From: Gemmatimonadota bacterium
GTDB lineage: Bacteria > Gemmatimonadota > Gemmatimonadetes > Longimicrobiales > Gaopeijiaceae
Length of the DNA stretch: 64,000 bases
Direction: 5' to 3'
NCBI GenBank assembly: GCA_009692205.1
Contig: SHZR01000002.1
Location: 1-64,000, forward strand
Shown: one piece after another, positions 1 to 9,443 of the stretch
Numbering within the stretch: the first letter of the stretch is position 1
Layout: every line of letters starts with the position of its first letter
Made by a program: the position numbers and the translations under genes
The notes under the pieces: model-generated
What the model saw: only the letters and a program-made list of their open reading frames with translations
The model's database searches: none
What the model was told of the DNA's origin: nothing

Positions 1-121
1 GACAGCAGACGAGATGTCGCACGCCTGGATCGCGGTGACCCACCTCGACGAGGAGGGTTACCAGGAGTTGCTCGAGGAGCGCGAAGCGAACCAGGAGCGC
101 AGGATCACGGACCAGGACTGA
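1..121 (+). CDS. C-terminal end of a third PHM-like cytochrome (partial)
   Basis: Only the last 39 codons are inside the window, read from base 2 to the TGA at 119-121. They match the ends of the proteins at 302-1657 and 2987-4345 almost residue for residue, including the D-E-M triplet whose Met is the predicted copper ligand. This is therefore the downstream end of a third tandem copy. A hairpin follows 34 bases after the stop, as it does after the other copies. The heme and first copper site lie outside the window and cannot be judged. Confidence 0.85.
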   Translation, partial: TADEMSHAWIAVTHLDEEGYQELLEEREANQERRITDQD

Positions 122-154
122 TCCGGACTCGACGGTAACGCGCGCGGTGAGTCG

Positions 155-197
155 ATGGGGATCGAGGGACGCTCTGCGGAGCTCCTTCGGTCCCCAT
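155..197 (+). terminator. Hairpin after the first array gene
   Basis: The arms 155-169 and 183-197 pair with two G-T wobbles, and an inner GCTC/GAGC stem closes a TGCG loop. One base (170) is bulged. The T tract after it is weak. The same arm sequence recurs after the gene at 302-1657, so the hairpin was probably duplicated with the gene. Confidence 0.6.
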
Positions 198-301
198 TTG
201 CTTCACTGACGCCGGACGGGCGGTCCCCCTTTCGCTTTTTTGCCCGCCCGCCGTAGATTGGACTTACCTGTCAACCCCTAGTGTAGCGGGAGGATACCCA
301 C

Positions 302-1657
302 ATGCACCTGCCCAATTGGCGTGCCGGCGTTGTCGCGTTCGTGGCGACGCTCGCGATCCAGAGTGGCGTGGCCGCCCAGGTCACGTTCGCGTCGAACGAC
401 GCCGCGGAAGTAACCTACGCGAAGCATGTCGCGACCATCATCCAGAACAACTGCATGGTCTGCCACCGTCCGGGTGGGATCGGGCCAATGGACCTGTTGA
501 GCTACGAGGACGCGCGCCGGTACGCTCGGCGCATCCGTGAGCAGGTGTCCAACCGATTGATGCCTCCTTACTACTACGACAACGACATCGGCATCCAGCA
601 GTTGGAGCACGATATGCGGCTGTCGCAGGAGCAGATCAACACGGTGGTGGCGTGGGTGGACCAGGGCGCGCCGCTGGGTGATCCGGCGGACATGCCGCCC
701 ATGCCCAACCTCGTGGACACCGAAGAGTTCATGTTCACCGCCGAGTTCGGTGAGCCCGACGTGATCGTGAGCTCGACGGCGATCGACATTCCGGCTAACG
801 GTCTGGACATGTGGCACCGTCCGATCGTGCCTGTGGGCGTGCCCGAGGACCGCTGCATCCGCGCGATCCAGGTGAGGCCGGTCGGGGCCGCGAAGGGTGT
901 GGTGCACCACGCGAACTCGACGTTCCAGCGTCCGAACGACTCAGGCGGCTTCGAGGCGACGGGTGACCGCGCGAGCGAGTACGCGATGGGCAAGCTCGGC
1001 GAGCTGATTCCGGAGGGCGTGTGCCGGATCCTCCCCGCGAATTCCTATGTCGCGTGGGACATCCACATGTTCCCGGGTGGTCTGGGCGCGGCGGCCCCGA
1101 ACGCAGTGATCGAGGACAACGTCGTGGACATGGGCATCTGGTTGTGGCCCGCGGACTATCAGTACGAGTACAAGCAGGACCTGGCCCTCTACGGCATCCG
1201 CGAGGGCGAGCTGGTCATGAAGCCCCACGGCACGGCGATGACGCAGGGCTTCCAGACGTTCGACCATCCGGTGCGTATCGACAGCTTCCAGCCGCACGGG
1301 CACCTGCGCCTGCGGACTGCATCGCTGGAGATCCTGTACCCGGAGACGGGACGCATCGAGGTCATCAGCATGGTCTCGAACTGGAGCGCGGTCTGGCACC
1401 AGAGCCACACCTATCAGTCCGACGTGGCGCCGCTGGTACCCGCGGGTGCGGTTCTCATCATCAAGCAGTGGTACGACAACACGGACCACAATCCGAACGT
1501 CGTGGACCCCGACATGTGGGTCGACGGCGGCAGCCGGACGGCGGACGAGATGTCGCACGCCTGGATCGCGGTGACCCACCTCGACGAGGAAGGTTACCAA
1601 GAGCTAGTCGAGGAACGGCAGGCGAACCAGGAGCGCAGGATCACAGATCAGGACTAA
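302..1657 (+). CDS. Secreted c-type cytochrome fused to PHM-like copper monooxygenase
   Basis: 451 residues. A signal peptide (about 1-25, ending A-A-Q) precedes one heme c site, CMVCH at 51-55. The rest resembles the two-domain type II copper monooxygenases (peptidylglycine alpha-hydroxylating / dopamine beta families). The candidate copper ligands are all present: His pair 202-203 and His255 for the first site; His332, His334 and Met417 (T-A-D-E-M, as in animal PHM) for the second. The predicted role is periplasmic hydroxylation of an unknown substrate, with the heme feeding electrons in place of ascorbate; the electron route is my inference. The start is supported by GGGAGGA about 8 bases upstream. 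It is a near-duplicate of 2987-4345. Many databases would call it simply a cytochrome c. Confidence 0.75.
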   Translation: MHLPNWRAGVVAFVATLAIQSGVAAQVTFASNDAAEVTYAKHVATIIQNNCMVCHRPGGIGPMDLLSYEDARRYARRIREQVSNRLMPPYYYDNDIGIQQLEHDMRLSQEQINTVVAWVDQGAPLGDPADMPPMPNLVDTEEFMFTAEFGEPDVIVSSTAIDIPANGLDMWHRPIVPVGVPEDRCIRAIQVRPVGAAKGVVHHANSTFQRPNDSGGFEATGDRASEYAMGKLGELIPEGVCRILPANSYVAWDIHMFPGGLGAAAPNAVIEDNVVDMGIWLWPADYQYEYKQDLALYGIREGELVMKPHGTAMTQGFQTFDHPVRIDSFQPHGHLRLRTASLEILYPETGRIEVISMVSNWSAVWHQSHTYQSDVAPLVPAGAVLIIKQWYDNTDHNPNVVDPDMWVDGGSRTADEMSHAWIAVTHLDEEGYQELVEERQANQERRITDQD

Positions 1658-1688
1658 CCTGAACCTGCGGTAACCAATGCTGTACTAT

Positions 1689-1735
1689 TGATGGGGATCG
1701 GAGGACGCCTTCGGGTGCTCCTTCGGTCCCCATCA
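1689..1735 (+). terminator. Hairpin terminator after the second array gene
   Basis: TGATGGGG at 1689-1696 pairs with CCCCATCA at 1728-1735, and the stem continues inward through about nine more pairs with G-T wobbles. The downstream sequence is pyrimidine-rich (CTTCTTAATCTTC) but has no clean T run. It shares arm sequence with the hairpin at 155-197. Confidence 0.7.
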
Positions 1736-1799
1736 TCTTCTTAATCTTCACGACAACCTGCCTGACCCGACGCACGAAGATTCACTGAAGGAGCACACA

Positions 1800-2855
1800 A
1801 TGAAGGCACGCATGACCGCAAGCGGGGTGGCCCTCGGGCTGATCCTGGCGGGCGCCGCGATGGTTCCGGCGCGTCTCCAGGCCCAGGGACCGGATGGGCG
1901 GTGGCCGCTTCAGCCCACATCCGAGATCGGCCGAGTCGTCGCGCCGTTTCTGGAGGGCTGGTATACGAACGCGGACGGGACGTTCACTTACTCGTTCGGC
2001 TACCTGAACCTCAACGGGGACACCGTCGAGATCGCGCTTGGTGAGCACAACATCATCGAGCCCGCCGAGTTCAACGGCCTACAGCCTTCGGTGTTCCTGC
2101 CCGGCCGGCATCGCGGCATGTTCACGTTGACCGTTCCGGCATCCATGCGGGACGCCTCCGTGTGGTGGACGATCACAAACGCGAACGGCGAGGTGACCAA
2201 GGTGCCAGGGCGCACGATGTGGAGCGCCTACATGCTGGACCACGGCCCGCGGCCTCATGGCGCCCAGCCGCCCGTCGTCAAGTTCGACGGGACTCCGGGC
2301 CAGGGGGTTGGACCTCAGGGGATCATGGCGCAGCGCGCGCTGACGGGTTCTGTGGGGACGCCGGTCGAGGTCGTCATCGACGTGAGCGACCCATCCGTTC
2401 GGGACCTGACCGACGCGCGTTTCCGCGATCCGATCTCGGTGCGCGTCGTGTGGACGAAGCACCAGGGGCCGGTCGACGGCAGGGTCGAGTTCACTCGGCA
2501 TCCGTCCACGCCGATTCCGGAGCCACCGGCGGCGGGTAGAGGAGGTCGCGGTCGAGGTGCGGCGGCCCCCGATAGCACGGGTGCTGCTGCTGCTGCTGCT
2601 GGTGCTGGTGCTACCGCAATGGGTGGTGGCGCCGCTGCCGGTGGTGGCGGCGGTGGTGGCAGGGGCGGCGCCCCCGCGGGCCCGAACGAGATCATGGTTC
2701 CCTCGGGAGCCGGGACGGTTCGCGTGCTCGCCACGTTCTCTGCGCCCGGCGAATACCTGCTGCTCGGGCAGGTCGACAACTGGCGTACTCCCGACAGTGG
2801 CTCGAGCGATCAGTGCTGCTGGACGAATGGCTACGTGCGGGTGACGGTCCGCTAG
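1800..2855 (+). CDS. Exported protein of unknown function with Gly/Ala-rich insert
   Basis: 351 residues with a signal peptide (about 1-29, cleavage after Q-A-Q). The mature part looks all-beta: an N-terminal domain to about residue 125, a second domain to about 245, then a low-complexity Ala/Gly insert (about 250-300) encoded by runs of GCT, GGT and GGC, then a final beta segment containing two adjacent Cys (S-D-Q-C-C-W). I do not recognise a named family. It sits between two copies of the PHM-like cytochrome and ends in its own terminator, so an accessory role in that system is possible but unproven. The start has GGAG about 9 bases upstream. Confidence 0.75.
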   Translation: MKARMTASGVALGLILAGAAMVPARLQAQGPDGRWPLQPTSEIGRVVAPFLEGWYTNADGTFTYSFGYLNLNGDTVEIALGEHNIIEPAEFNGLQPSVFLPGRHRGMFTLTVPASMRDASVWWTITNANGEVTKVPGRTMWSAYMLDHGPRPHGAQPPVVKFDGTPGQGVGPQGIMAQRALTGSVGTPVEVVIDVSDPSVRDLTDARFRDPISVRVVWTKHQGPVDGRVEFTRHPSTPIPEPPAAGRGGRGRGAAAPDSTGAAAAAAGAGATAMGGGAAAGGGGGGGRGGAPAGPNEIMVPSGAGTVRVLATFSAPGEYLLLGQVDNWRTPDSGSSDQCCWTNGYVRVTVR

Positions 2856-2885
2856 ACGGCCCACCCTTCGGGTTTCGGGGGTTTC

Positions 2886-2927
2886 GGGGGATCTGGGCGT
2901 TGCCCAGATCCCCCTCTTGGCTTTTTT
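2886..2927 (+). terminator. Strong intrinsic terminator
   Basis: A perfect 13-bp stem (2886-2898 with 2902-2914) has a GTT loop and is followed by CTTGGC and six T at 2922-2927. It ends the gene at 1800-2855 and insulates it from the next PHM-like gene. Confidence 0.9.
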
Positions 2928-2986
2928 GACCTGCCCGGTGTACCTTCGACAGATCCTGGTCCCCTACAGTACGGGAGAAAACCGTA

Positions 2987-4345
2987 ATGTCCCTGCCCAA
3001 GTGGTCTGTGAGCGCCGTTGCCCTGGTCGCGACTTTCGCGATCCACGGTGCCGTGGACGCTCAGGTCAGCTTCGCGTCGAACGACGCCGCGGAGGTGACG
3101 TACGCGAAGGATGTCGCGTCCATCATCCAGAACAACTGCATGGTCTGTCACCGGCCGGGCGGGATCGGACCGATGGATCTGTTGACGTACGAGGATGCGC
3201 GCCGGTATGCGCGTCGCATCCGCGAGCAGGTGGCCAACCGCATCATGCCTCCGTACTACTACGACAACGATGTCGGCATCCAGCAGTTGGAGCACGATAT
3301 GCGTCTGTCGCAGGACGACATCAACACGGTGGTGGCGTGGGTGGACCAGGGCGCGCCGCTGGGTGACCCGGCGGATATGCCGCCCATGCCCAACCTCATC
3401 GACACCGACGAATGGGACTTCACACCTGAGTTCGGCCAGCCGGACGTGATCGTGAGTTCTACACCGATCGACGTCCCGGCGAACGGACTCGACATGTGGC
3501 ACCGTCCGATCGTGCCAGTAGGGGTGACCGAGGACCGCTGCATCCGGGCCATCCAGGTGAAGCCGACCGGGGATGCGAAGGGCGTGGTGCACCATGCGAA
3601 CTCGACTTTCTCGCGTCCGAACGACTCAGGCGGCTTCGAGGCGACGGGCGACCGCGCGAGCGAGTACGCGATGGGCAAGCTCGGTGAGTTGATCCCCGAT
3701 GGCGTGTGCCGGATTCTTCCGGCGAACTCATATGTCTCTTGGGACATCCACCTCTTCCCGGGTGGACTCGGTGCCGCGGCCCCGAACGCCGTGGTCGAGG
3801 ACAACGTCGTCGCCATGGGCATCTGGCTGTGGCCCGCGGACTACCAGTACGAGTATAAGCAGGACCTGGCGCTCTACGGTATCCGCGCCGGTGGCGAGTT
3901 GGTCTTGAAGCCGCATGGCACGACGATGATGCAGGGCTTCAAGACGTTCGATCATCCGGTGCGTATCGACAGCTTCCAGCCGCACGGGCACCTGCGCCTG
4001 CGGTCTGCGTCGCTGGAGATCCTGTATCCGGAGACGGGGCGCATCGAGGTCATCAGCATGGTCTCGAACTGGAGCGCGGTCTGGCACCAGAGCCATATCT
4101 ATCAGTCCGACGTGGCGCCGTTGGTACCGGCGGGTGGGGTTCTCATCATCAAGCAGTGGTACGACAACACCGAGAACAACCCGAACGTCGTGGACCCGGA
4201 AATGTGGGTCGATGACGGCAGCCGGACGGCGGACGAGATGTCGCACGCCTGGATCGCGGTGACCCACCTCGACGAGGAAGGTTACCAGGAGCTGCTCGAC
4301 GAGCGGACGGCGAACCAGGAGCGCAGGATCACGGACCAGGACTAA
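2987..4345 (+). CDS. Secreted c-type cytochrome fused to PHM-like copper monooxygenase (paralogue)
   Basis: 452 residues, collinear with the protein at 302-1657 apart from one inserted residue near 301. All predicted functional residues are kept: CMVCH 51-55, His pair 202-203, His255, HxH 333/335 and Met418. Changes cluster in the signal peptide and at surface-like positions. DNA similarity is high, and long stretches in the 3' third are identical, which suggests recent duplication or gene conversion. A short TTTTTTG motif shared with the upstream region of the 302 gene lies about 60 bases before the start and may be a common promoter element. The predicted role is the same periplasmic copper-dependent hydroxylation. 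Confidence 0.75.
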   Translation: MSLPKWSVSAVALVATFAIHGAVDAQVSFASNDAAEVTYAKDVASIIQNNCMVCHRPGGIGPMDLLTYEDARRYARRIREQVANRIMPPYYYDNDVGIQQLEHDMRLSQDDINTVVAWVDQGAPLGDPADMPPMPNLIDTDEWDFTPEFGQPDVIVSSTPIDVPANGLDMWHRPIVPVGVTEDRCIRAIQVKPTGDAKGVVHHANSTFSRPNDSGGFEATGDRASEYAMGKLGELIPDGVCRILPANSYVSWDIHLFPGGLGAAAPNAVVEDNVVAMGIWLWPADYQYEYKQDLALYGIRAGGELVLKPHGTTMMQGFKTFDHPVRIDSFQPHGHLRLRSASLEILYPETGRIEVISMVSNWSAVWHQSHIYQSDVAPLVPAGGVLIIKQWYDNTENNPNVVDPEMWVDDGSRTADEMSHAWIAVTHLDEEGYQELLDERTANQERRITDQD

Positions 4346-4374
4346 ACCGCCTCGCGCGGCAACAGTCTCGGTAC

Positions 4375-4408
4375 GAGGGGACCGAGGGCTTCGGCTCTCG
4401 GTCCCCTC
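4375..4408 (+). terminator. Intrinsic terminator
   Basis: GAGGGGACCGAG at 4375-4386 pairs perfectly with 4397-4408 around an inner GC-TTCG-GC cap. TTGTCT follows. It closes the PHM-like array before the cyclase gene. Confidence 0.8.
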
Positions 4409-4440
4409 TTGTCTAGTGGGGCCCAATAGGAGGAAGTGCG

Positions 4441-5484
4441 ATGAAGCGCATGGCAGCTGTGGGAATGTCCATCCTGGTGCTCGTCTTCTCGGCCGGATGG
4501 AGACCCGCGGGCGCGCAAGAGACGTTCAGCGTGCACCCCGCGACGCAGGATCCGGCGGTGCGAGTGACGTTGGACGTACTCGCACGGTGGGAGCGTGAGC
4601 TCTCCAACTGGGGCCGCTGGGGCCCCACCGACCAGCATGGCGCGCTCAACCTCATCACGCCCGAGAAGACGGCCCAGGCGGCGCGGTTGGTCCGGGATGG
4701 AGTCACCGTCACGCTCTCTCACTTCGTGAGCGAGGAAGAGGCGATGGACAGCCAGACCTTCGGTCCCACCGAGCACTGGATGACGTCGGTCGATCCAGCG
4801 ACGGGGCTTCCGCGCTTCGCGCTGGACGCCATCAGCTTCTCCCTGCACGACGGCCAACTCTCCCATCTCGACGCTCTCTGTCACTACCGCACCGAGGTGG
4901 ATGGTCAGTTCCGCATCTTCAATGGGTATCCCCAGAACCTCGATGCGGACGGCTGCAAGGACCTCGCGATCGACCGCATGGGACCCGGCTACGTGACGCG
5001 CGGCATCCTCATCGACGTTCCTCTAATGCGGGGCGTGGACTGGCTCGAGCCGAGCACGCCGATCTTCGTTTCGGACCTGGAGGAATGGGAGCGTTTCGCG
5101 GGGGTCCGCGTCGAAGCCGGAGACGTCCTCCTGGTCCGCACCGGCCGCTGGGCCAAGCGGGAGCAAGAGGGGCCATGGGCCTACGGGCAGGGTGGTGCGG
5201 GCCTGCATGCGTCGGTGTTGCCCTGGCTCCATGCGCGCGGCGTGTCGCTGCTCGTGGGCGACGCGGTCAACGATGTCCAACCGTCAGGTGTCGAGGGGAT
5301 CAACCGGCCGGTCCATCAACTCACGCAGGTCACCATCGGGTTGCCCATCGTGGACAACGGGTACCTCGAGGACGTGGCCCGGGAGGCGGCGACTCGGCGC
5401 CGGTGGGAGTTCATGGTCTCGTGGCAGATCCCTCGGATCGTCGGGGGCACCGCCGCGCCTTTCAACGCGATCGCCACGTTCTAG
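4441..5484 (+). CDS. Exported cyclase-family metal hydrolase (kynurenine formamidase-like)
   Basis: 347 residues with a signal peptide (about 1-25, ending A-G-A-Q). The family's metal-binding signature appears as S-H-L-D-A-L-C-H at 141-148 (His142, Asp144, His148), and a conserved G-D-A-V-N-D-V-Q segment lies further on. Cytoplasmic relatives hydrolyse N-formylkynurenine or similar amides; exported, longer versions like this one have unknown substrates. AGGAGG lies about 9 bases before the ATG. It is followed by the DUF5916 gene after 40 bases and may be cotranscribed with it. Confidence 0.8.
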   Translation: MKRMAAVGMSILVLVFSAGWRPAGAQETFSVHPATQDPAVRVTLDVLARWERELSNWGRWGPTDQHGALNLITPEKTAQAARLVRDGVTVTLSHFVSEEEAMDSQTFGPTEHWMTSVDPATGLPRFALDAISFSLHDGQLSHLDALCHYRTEVDGQFRIFNGYPQNLDADGCKDLAIDRMGPGYVTRGILIDVPLMRGVDWLEPSTPIFVSDLEEWERFAGVRVEAGDVLLVRTGRWAKREQEGPWAYGQGGAGLHASVLPWLHARGVSLLVGDAVNDVQPSGVEGINRPVHQLTQVTIGLPIVDNGYLEDVAREAATRRRWEFMVSWQIPRIVGGTAAPFNAIATF

Positions 5485-5524
5485 TGCAGCATCCTCATTC
5501 CTTATTCCTTCGTCGCCCGGCCTG

Positions 5525-8248
5525 ATGCGTCTCCTTCTCTCTGCAGTTGCACTCACGCTCCTCTGGCTTTCGTCTGCGGCCGCGCAGGTCACGGGCGATC
5601 CGGGCGGTGGCTACAACCATGAACTGGCACCGACGGCGAGTGCCGCTCGGTTGACGGGCACGATCTCCGTCGATGGCGTGCTCTCGGAGGCGGCGTGGGG
5701 TTCGGCACCGTCGATCACTGCGCTCCGGCAGACCGTGCCGGTCGAGGGCTCGCCGGTCTCGGAGGCCACAGACGTGCGCATCGTCTACGACGACGCCGCG
5801 ATCTACGTGGCGGCCCGCCTCGACGACCGCGGTGGGGTGACCACGCGCCTCGCGCGTCGGGACGCAGGACTCGGCGACTCGGATCGCTTTGTCGTGCTGC
5901 TCGACAGCTACCACGATCACGAGACGGCCTATCGCTTCTGGACGAATCCGTCCGGAGTGAAGGGCGACGCGCTCGTGAGCGGCAACGCTGGCGGCGGTGG
6001 GGGTGGGGATTCCTCCTGGGACCCGGTGTGGGATCTGGCGACCGCGGTCACGGAGACAGGGTGGATCGTCGAGATGCGGATCCCCTTCAGCCAGCTTCGG
6101 TTCGGCCGAGAGGAAGCGCAGACGTGGGGCTTCCAGGTGGAGCGGACGATCAACCGCCACCAAGAGAACGCGACGTTCCCCTTCACTCCGGTCCTCGAGC
6201 GCTCGGGCGTCTCGCGCTTCGCGCACCTCGGGGGCATTCAGGGCATCGAGCCCGGTCGGCGGCTGGAGTTCCTTCCGTACGTCGTCGCGAGGGGCGAGTA
6301 CCTGCAGTTGCAGGCCCCGGCCGGGGTCACCTTCGCGAACCCGTACCGGAGCGGCTCGGATCACTTCGGCGGCGTCGGGCTCGACCTCAAGTACGGGATC
6401 GCATCGAACGTCACGCTCGACGCCACGGTGAACCCCGACTTCGGTCAAGTCGAGGTGGATCCCTCGGTCATCAACCTGACCGCCTTCGAGACACGCTACG
6501 AGGAGCGCAGGCCGTTCTTCGTCGAAGGAGCCGACATCTTCGCCTTCGGGGAGGCTGGCCCCATGGGAAGCGTCGGGCGGCCGCCGGAGATGTTCTACTC
6601 GAGGCGCATCGGTCGGGCGCCGACGGGATCGGCGCCGTCGGCGGCGGTCTTTGCCGACGTGCCGACCCAGACGACGATCCTGGGGGCCGCCAAAGTGACG
6701 GGGCGGGTGGGGTCGGGGTGGTCGCTCGGCTTGCTGGAGGCGGTGACGGGCGGCGAGTCCGCCGCCTACGTGGACGCGGGCCAGGCGGTCGGTGAGGTCG
6801 AGGTCGAGCCTGCGGCGAATCACCTGGTGGGTCGACTGCGCCGCCAGATCCGCGGCGGGCGAACCCGATTCGGAGTCATGGGAACGGCGCTGAATCGTGA
6901 CGTCGCGGGAACCCCGCTCGAGACCCGGCTACACTCGTCGGCCTACCTCGGCGGCTTGGACTTCGGGTACGACTCCAACGACCGCGTCTGGCTCTTCACC
7001 GGGGCGCTGTCGGGGAGTCGCGTGGCGGGGAACGCGAGTGCCATCAAGCGGACGCAGCAGACGTCCGCTCGCTACTACCAGCGTCCCGACGCCGACCACG
7101 TCGATGTCGATGCGACCGCGACGTCACTGACCGGCGTCTACGCCATGGCGTACGTCGGCAAGCAGGCGGGTCGCTTCACCATGCGGAACGGCTTCGCCTA
7201 CGTGAGCCCGGGCTTCGAGGTCAACGACGGCGGCTTCCAGTCGGAGGCGGACCGGATCCTGGTCGACACGCACTACCAGTACAATCAGCCTCGCCCCGGG
7301 CGCCTCCTGCGCTCCTGGAGCGTGAACGCCAGCCCGGACGGCAAGTTCAACACGGCCGGCGACTTGATCTTTGCGAACGTGAATTCCCAACTCAGCGTCG
7401 AGCTGCTGAACTATTGGCGCTCGAGCTTGAGGCTGCAGTTCGATCCATGGACGGATGACGACCAGCTGACGCGCGGTGGGCCGATGGCCCGCAACCCCGG
7501 GGCCTTCGACGCGCGCTTCAATCTCAACTCCGATGGGCGCCGCCCCATGGCCCTGAGGGGCACGTACGGCTGGTCCAACGACAAGAGTGGCGCGTGGGCC
7601 CGGAACATCGATGTCGGAGTGAGCGCTCGCTTCCGCGAGACACTTCAGCTCAGCATAGGGCCCTCGTACGTACGCTCGCACACGACGGCGCAGTACGTCA
7701 CGCGTATTCCGGATCGGCTCGCGACCGCGACGTACGACTCGCGGTACGTGTTCGCGAACCTCGACCGCACGACCGTCTCGCTGGATACGCGCGTGGATGT
7801 GACGCTCTCGCCGGCGCTGTCGCTCCAGCTCTACCTCGAGCCCTTCATCTCCGTCGGGGACTACCGGTCGCTCAAGGAGTTCCGTGCGCCGAACACCTAC
7901 GACTTCCTCGAGTACGGCGTGGACGCGGGCACACTCGTGCCGAATGCGTCGGGCGGCTTCGACGTGGATCCCGACGGCGCCGGGGCGGCGCCCGGCTTCA
8001 CGCTCTCTGACCGCGACTTCAGCTACCGGAGCCTGATCGGCAACGCCGTGCTGCGGTGGGAGTGGCGGCCGGGCTCGACGCTGTTCCTGGTGTGGCAGCA
8101 GCGGCGCATCAACAGCGTGACTGGCCAAGAGTCGGGCACGCGCCCGTGGGTCGGCAACTTCGACCTCGGGCGAGACGCCGACGACATGTTCGACGTCTCG
8201 CCCGACAACATCCTCATGGTCAAGGTGAACTACTGGCTGAACCCGTGA
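5525..8248 (+). CDS. DUF5916 outer-membrane protein with CBM9-like N-terminal domain
   Basis: 907 residues from the ATG at 5525, chosen because it opens a clean signal peptide (M-R-L-L-L-S-A-V... ending A-A-A-Q). The open frame extends upstream, but that part overlaps the cyclase gene. Residues about 35-225 resemble the family 9 carbohydrate-binding fold that starts these proteins. The remainder is the DUF5916 region, rich in alternating hydrophobic, aromatic and Gly strands and ending in an aromatic-containing segment, consistent with an outer-membrane barrel. The function of the family is unknown; it is common in Gemmatimonadota and Bacteroidota. Confidence 0.85.
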   Translation: MRLLLSAVALTLLWLSSAAAQVTGDPGGGYNHELAPTASAARLTGTISVDGVLSEAAWGSAPSITALRQTVPVEGSPVSEATDVRIVYDDAAIYVAARLDDRGGVTTRLARRDAGLGDSDRFVVLLDSYHDHETAYRFWTNPSGVKGDALVSGNAGGGGGGDSSWDPVWDLATAVTETGWIVEMRIPFSQLRFGREEAQTWGFQVERTINRHQENATFPFTPVLERSGVSRFAHLGGIQGIEPGRRLEFLPYVVARGEYLQLQAPAGVTFANPYRSGSDHFGGVGLDLKYGIASNVTLDATVNPDFGQVEVDPSVINLTAFETRYEERRPFFVEGADIFAFGEAGPMGSVGRPPEMFYSRRIGRAPTGSAPSAAVFADVPTQTTILGAAKVTGRVGSGWSLGLLEAVTGGESAAYVDAGQAVGEVEVEPAANHLVGRLRRQIRGGRTRFGVMGTALNRDVAGTPLETRLHSSAYLGGLDFGYDSNDRVWLFTGALSGSRVAGNASAIKRTQQTSARYYQRPDADHVDVDATATSLTGVYAMAYVGKQAGRFTMRNGFAYVSPGFEVNDGGFQSEADRILVDTHYQYNQPRPGRLLRSWSVNASPDGKFNTAGDLIFANVNSQLSVELLNYWRSSLRLQFDPWTDDDQLTRGGPMARNPGAFDARFNLNSDGRRPMALRGTYGWSNDKSGAWARNIDVGVSARFRETLQLSIGPSYVRSHTTAQYVTRIPDRLATATYDSRYVFANLDRTTVSLDTRVDVTLSPALSLQLYLEPFISVGDYRSLKEFRAPNTYDFLEYGVDAGTLVPNASGGFDVDPDGAGAAPGFTLSDRDFSYRSLIGNAVLRWEWRPGSTLFLVWQQRRINSVTGQESGTRPWVGNFDLGRDADDMFDVSPDNILMVKVNYWLNP

Positions 8249-8266
8249 GGCACGGGGCCCGGCCGA

Positions 8267-9427
8267 TTACACCCTGATCGTGCGCGTGAAGAGTTCGTTG
8301 TTCTCCCAACGCGTGCGCTTCATGGAGAGCTCTTCGGGCTGGGTATGCCCGTCGCGGTCCGTGACCCGCGACACGAGCGTGTGGTCGCCAGCGGCGAGCG
8401 CCGGCACCTCGAGTGTGAACCACGTCCACGTGTGGTCGTCTCCGCGGCGGTCGAGCGTGGCCGACTGCCATGCGCCGCCATCCACGCGTACCTCGACGCG
8501 GTCGAGCGGGGTGCCGTCCCCGTACGCGACGCCGAAGATCCGGAACCGATTGCCCTGGCGCGTCACGCGCGCGATGGCCGACGTCGGGCGTATCCGAGTC
8601 ACGGAGGTCTGGATCCACTCGGTGCGGCCGTCCGCCTCGCGACCCATGAGCGTGACGTAGTCTCTGGCCATGAAACGGGTCATGAGCCGGTCGGGGCTGA
8701 ACTCGATCCGGGTGAGCCACTTCACCTGGGCGACGCCGTACCAGCCTGGGACGATCAGCCGCAGCGGGGACCCGTGCACGACGGTGAGGGGCTCTCCGTT
8801 CATCTCGTAGGCGAGGATCGGGTTCCTCTCCCGAATCGCCTGGAGCGACATCGAGCGCGCAAAGTTCTGCTCATAGGACGCCCCGCCGAGCTCTTCGGTG
8901 CCCGAGTCGGCTGCCCAGAAGTGCACCTCGCGGACCTCGTCCGCCCACCCTGCCTCCTCGAGCAGGGGCAGGAGCGGCGTTCCGGTCCACTCGGCGTTCC
9001 CCACCATGCCGCGGAAGAGGCGAGCCGAGTTGCCGCCGCACTCGAAGACCGTCGTGCGCGTAACGCGCGGGCGGGCCCGGAGCTGATCCAACGAAAGCTC
9101 CAGGGGCCTGCGGGCGAGGCCGCCGACGCTCAGGCTATACGTGCGCGGGTCCACCTCCTTGTAGCCGTAGTGCGCCACGGCGAAGAAGTCCTCGACCGGC
9201 GTGACCCACGACTCGAGCCGGCGCAGGTCCTGGGCGGAGCGGTTCATCCCCGCGAACTGCTCCTCGCCCGCCCGCATGCCCGTGAAGTCGTCCGGGACAT
9301 CGGTGAAGGGGATCACCGCCTCCTGGAGGAACCACGCTTCGGGCCAACCGCTCACGGGCGCCGCCGAGAGTCCGACGGTGACGAGGCCCATCCGGCTGAG
9401 GGCGTCCCTGCGGGTGATGTCGTTCAT
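8267..9427 (-). CDS. Sulfite-oxidase-family molybdoenzyme, exported
   Basis: 386 residues. The N-terminus I-T-R-R-D-A-L is a twin-arginine-like signal, expected for a folded molybdenum protein. The molybdopterin domain carries the Mo-ligating Cys130 in the F-E-C-G-G-N-S-A-R motif. The C-terminal part (from about 270) fits the beta-sandwich dimerisation domain of sulfite oxidases. There is no heme domain, so electrons would pass to a separate cytochrome. It lies 16 bases downstream of the NHL gene on the same strand. The substrate could be sulfite or another oxyanion; the sequence does not settle this. Confidence 0.85.
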   Translation of the reverse strand: MNDITRRDALSRMGLVTVGLSAAPVSGWPEAWFLQEAVIPFTDVPDDFTGMRAGEEQFAGMNRSAQDLRRLESWVTPVEDFFAVAHYGYKEVDPRTYSLSVGGLARRPLELSLDQLRARPRVTRTTVFECGGNSARLFRGMVGNAEWTGTPLLPLLEEAGWADEVREVHFWAADSGTEELGGASYEQNFARSMSLQAIRERNPILAYEMNGEPLTVVHGSPLRLIVPGWYGVAQVKWLTRIEFSPDRLMTRFMARDYVTLMGREADGRTEWIQTSVTRIRPTSAIARVTRQGNRFRIFGVAYGDGTPLDRVEVRVDGGAWQSATLDRRGDDHTWTWFTLEVPALAAGDHTLVSRVTDRDGHTQPEELSMKRTRWENNELFTRTIRV

Positions 9428-9443
9428 GGGTTCTCCAGTGGGG

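Noticed and set aside
8249-8266. Terminator between the convergent genes
   Set aside because: Only 18 bases with no stable stem.
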